Part shown: positions 62,323 through 64,000 of the stretch, piece after piece
Position numbering within the stretch: position 1 is the first letter of the stretch
Layout: each line of letters opens with the position of its first letter
Assembly (NCBI GenBank): GCA_947561715.1
Contig: OX387198.1
Coordinates: 13,888,001 to 13,952,000, forward strand
Direction of reading: 5' to 3'
Length of the DNA: 64,000 nucleotides
Source: Ascidia mentula
Taxonomy: Eukaryota; Chordata; Ascidiacea; Phlebobranchia; Ascidiidae
Notes under the pieces: generated by a model
What the model was told of the DNA's origin: nothing
Database searches by the model: none
The model's input: the letters and a program-made list of their open reading frames with translations, nothing else
Translations under genes and position numbers: made by a program

Positions 62323-62380
62323 ATGCATAGACATATTCAGTTGGTTATTATTGTGGTAGTATCTGGAGGAACAGCAGGAC
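62323..62380 (+). pseudogene. Lone exon 1 of the cysteine-rich secreted gene (copy C)
   Basis: 58 bases, same length and phase as exon 1 of copies A and B, reading MHRHIQLVIIVVVSGGTAG. The frame is open, but the donor has changed from GTAAGT to GTGAAC by a small deletion. Similarity continues into intron 1 to about 62,980 and then ends; no exons 2-9 occur before the window ends. The promoter-side flank carries the Penelope-like insertion. It is most likely a truncated, non-functional copy, unless exons lie beyond 64,000. Confidence 0.8.
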
Positions 62381-62990
62381 GTGAACAAATTATCTTGTAG
62401 AAACCTTTATCGAGTTATTGTTTCGAAGATGTTCCGATATTTTGGAAATGGAATGCTACAAAAACTGGTTACTTGTAATTACAGCAGACCATTCAATTCG
62501 ATTCATTTTGTTTTCGTTATCGTCCGCAAAATACATATTACAAAAACGCGAAATGTAACCCGATAAATTGGAAAAAAACGAGGGACCTGATAAAACCACA
62601 TATGCTTGTATAGGGTGTAAGTGTTGCAAAAGAAAAATCGCTTTAATTTTAAAGCGTTATTTTCAAAGTCGACTACTCAACAAATTTACAAGATGTTGGT
62701 AGTAAACAACAACTAAGCAAAAAAATATACCCGCAGCTAAAATCTGTTGCTTGGGCGCGATTTTAATTAATCGTTATGAATTGCTTAGAGTATCAGTAAA
62801 ATCTTTAGCGCAAATCTTTGTTGCGACAAATTTGGGACTGATTGTACCGTAACATTCCTCACGAAAATACAGAAGCCATAATATCGTACAATATATTTTT
62901 TTAATGTTATTTCATTTTTGCGATCCTGGCGGAACTGTTGAGTTTACTTGTATGACGTTTGTTGAATGTTAAAGTTGGATTAAAGTACGA

Positions 62991-62996
62991 TTTATT
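62991..62996 (-). terminator. Candidate poly(A) signal of the right-edge WxxW gene
   Basis: AATAAA on the minus strand, about 350 bases past the stop codon at 63,348-63,350, and right beside the place where tandem-unit similarity ends. Confidence 0.4.
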
Positions 62997-63347
62997 GACA
63001 ATCAAATAATAAGTTGCATCACGCTTGAGGAGGTAACAATAAAAAATCGATATTCTTACATTCCTTTTTCTCAAAAAGAATTTCTATCACCAGACCATTG
63101 TTCGTCAGACGTTTAATTTTTTTTAATTCTTTCAACATTCTTGATTGTAAAAGTAACACAAGGGTAACACGAAATAGAATAGAACAAAACATCAAAAAAT
63201 TTTGTCACGCAAAAGCCATCTTTATATTAAATCTATACACGCTTTAAAAACATCTACGCATGAAATTGCACACAAACCTGTATCATAAAACTACGGGTTA
63301 GCAATGCTGACAATATGTCCTTCAACGCACTGCAAACACATGCTGAT

Positions 63348-64000
63348 TTAATCAAAACAAAGGAACTTTACTGCATAATCGGGACACAAGACGTCATCTG
63401 CTTGGTCTGAGTTGTCACAGAGCAAACCATCAACATGTGAATTAAGACGCAGAAGAACGTCGCTCTGTGATCTGCAAACAAACCCACTTAAGGCATATAC
63501 GTATTATTTAAATTTTGCTAGCTAGTTCAGTGCAACAGTCACCAGCAGCTCTAACGAGACCGTACATTTAGAAACAGTGTGTACTCCTGTCTGCAGCTCA
63601 ATATTTTGTTTTGTTTCAAGTCTTAAAATATATTTTTGTTTTTAAGTTTAAAATATTTCATAATAATCTATCTTTTACTGTGCGCTAAAAACATTATTTG
63701 CGCGAGCGTTTCAAAATTGAGAAGTACTGCATTGCAAACAATCATACCATCCAATCTTGTAGGGGATTTAAACTATCCACAACTAAGCACCTTAAAATTA
63801 TTTTTGAACTTTATGTCGCAATTTAACCGCAGGTTTTATCAAAGCTTATAGACTTACCCAGATGGTGGCGTGGTTAAAGACACTATCTTGGTTTCAAATG
63901 CGATTGGACGTGAGCAAACCTCCCCTGGATAAAGACTTCTTAACCTTTCCAGACTCTCGTTGTCTCCGCATCCTGATGGGTTGTCGGAATTAAACCATTC
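63348..64000 (-). CDS. 3' end of a second WxxW-domain gene (partial, runs off the right edge)
   Basis: Two minus-strand exons: one from beyond 64,000 down to 63,858, and the last at 63,471-63,348 with stop TAA (63,348-63,350). They join in phase 2. The first reads EWFNSDNPSGCGDNESLERL then LYPGEVCSRPIAFET. The second reads DGLLCDNSDQADDVLCPDYA then VKFLCFD. That is a whole WxxW domain (W..WF..DNPSG.GD.E, later G..C.N..Q and C.DY.V.FLC) ending the protein, split at the same place as in the gene at 6,303-36,936. The rest of the gene is outside the window, so its full domain content is unknown; a mucin or vWD-type protein is likely. Confidence 0.85.

Larger units (their letters stand above)
60107..62980 (+). 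repeat. Partial tandem unit C, interrupted by a Penelope-like element
   Basis: Outside the retroelement, 60,107-60,188 and 61,941-62,980 match the promoter-side flank, exon 1 and start of intron 1 of units A and B. Similarity stops near 62,980, just short of the 3' end of the right-edge gene. Divergence from A and B is greater than that between A and B. Confidence 0.8.

Noticed and set aside
63380-63471. Right-edge exon taken at first for the end of a vWD domain (DGLLCDNSDQADD)
   Set aside because: Together with the exon at 63,858-64,000 it completes a WxxW domain, which has the same G..C.N..Q pattern, and it is followed by a stop.

Overview
The window looks like an AT-rich, intron-dense genome of an invertebrate deuterostome, most likely a tunicate (ascidian). 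That is an inference from the compact multi-exon genes, the vWD/C8/TIL plus WxxW mucin-type architecture and a Penelope-like retroelement; no species was identified. Exon coordinates were built by hand from GT-AG sites, open frame and matching splice phase.

Left flank (1-6.3 kb): no host gene seen. It holds a short TTAA-flanked element that resembles a MITE, a 13-copy 27-bp minisatellite, a tRNA-like (SINE-type) sequence and a decayed LINE reverse-transcriptase fragment.

Main gene (minus strand, 36,936 down to 6,303): I reconstruct 63 coding exons that join in phase into a continuous frame of about 3,021 codons. The product is a secreted protein with a signal peptide, an invertebrate HYRGGTI-type head with a DPDGD-like segment, six vWD-C8-TIL assemblies (D1-D6), one EGF domain and a C-terminal WxxW domain split over the last two exons. 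It belongs broadly with zonadhesin, FCGBP and gel-forming mucins. Only D2 carries the GDPH self-cleavage motif.

Middle (37-46 kb): upstream flank and a long intergenic stretch in which I can support no gene.

Right (46-60 kb, plus strand): a tandem cluster of a short cysteine-rich secreted-protein gene. Copies A (47,569-50,211, 491 codons) and B (52,251-57,397, 493 codons) both have nine exons with matching splice sites. A broken fragment lies upstream and a lone copy of exon 1 (copy C) downstream at 62.3 kb. The copies are young, differ more at amino-acid positions than drift under constraint would suggest, and keep every cysteine. Each unit also carries a conserved 69-codon ORF downstream.

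A Penelope-like element (60,222-61,929) with 293-bp inverted ends and hammerhead-like cores has inserted into the promoter-side region of copy C. The paralogous unit A supplies the empty site.

At the right edge (63,348-64,000, minus strand) lie the last two exons of a second gene ending in the same kind of split WxxW domain. The plus-strand cluster therefore sits between two minus-strand mucin-type genes.
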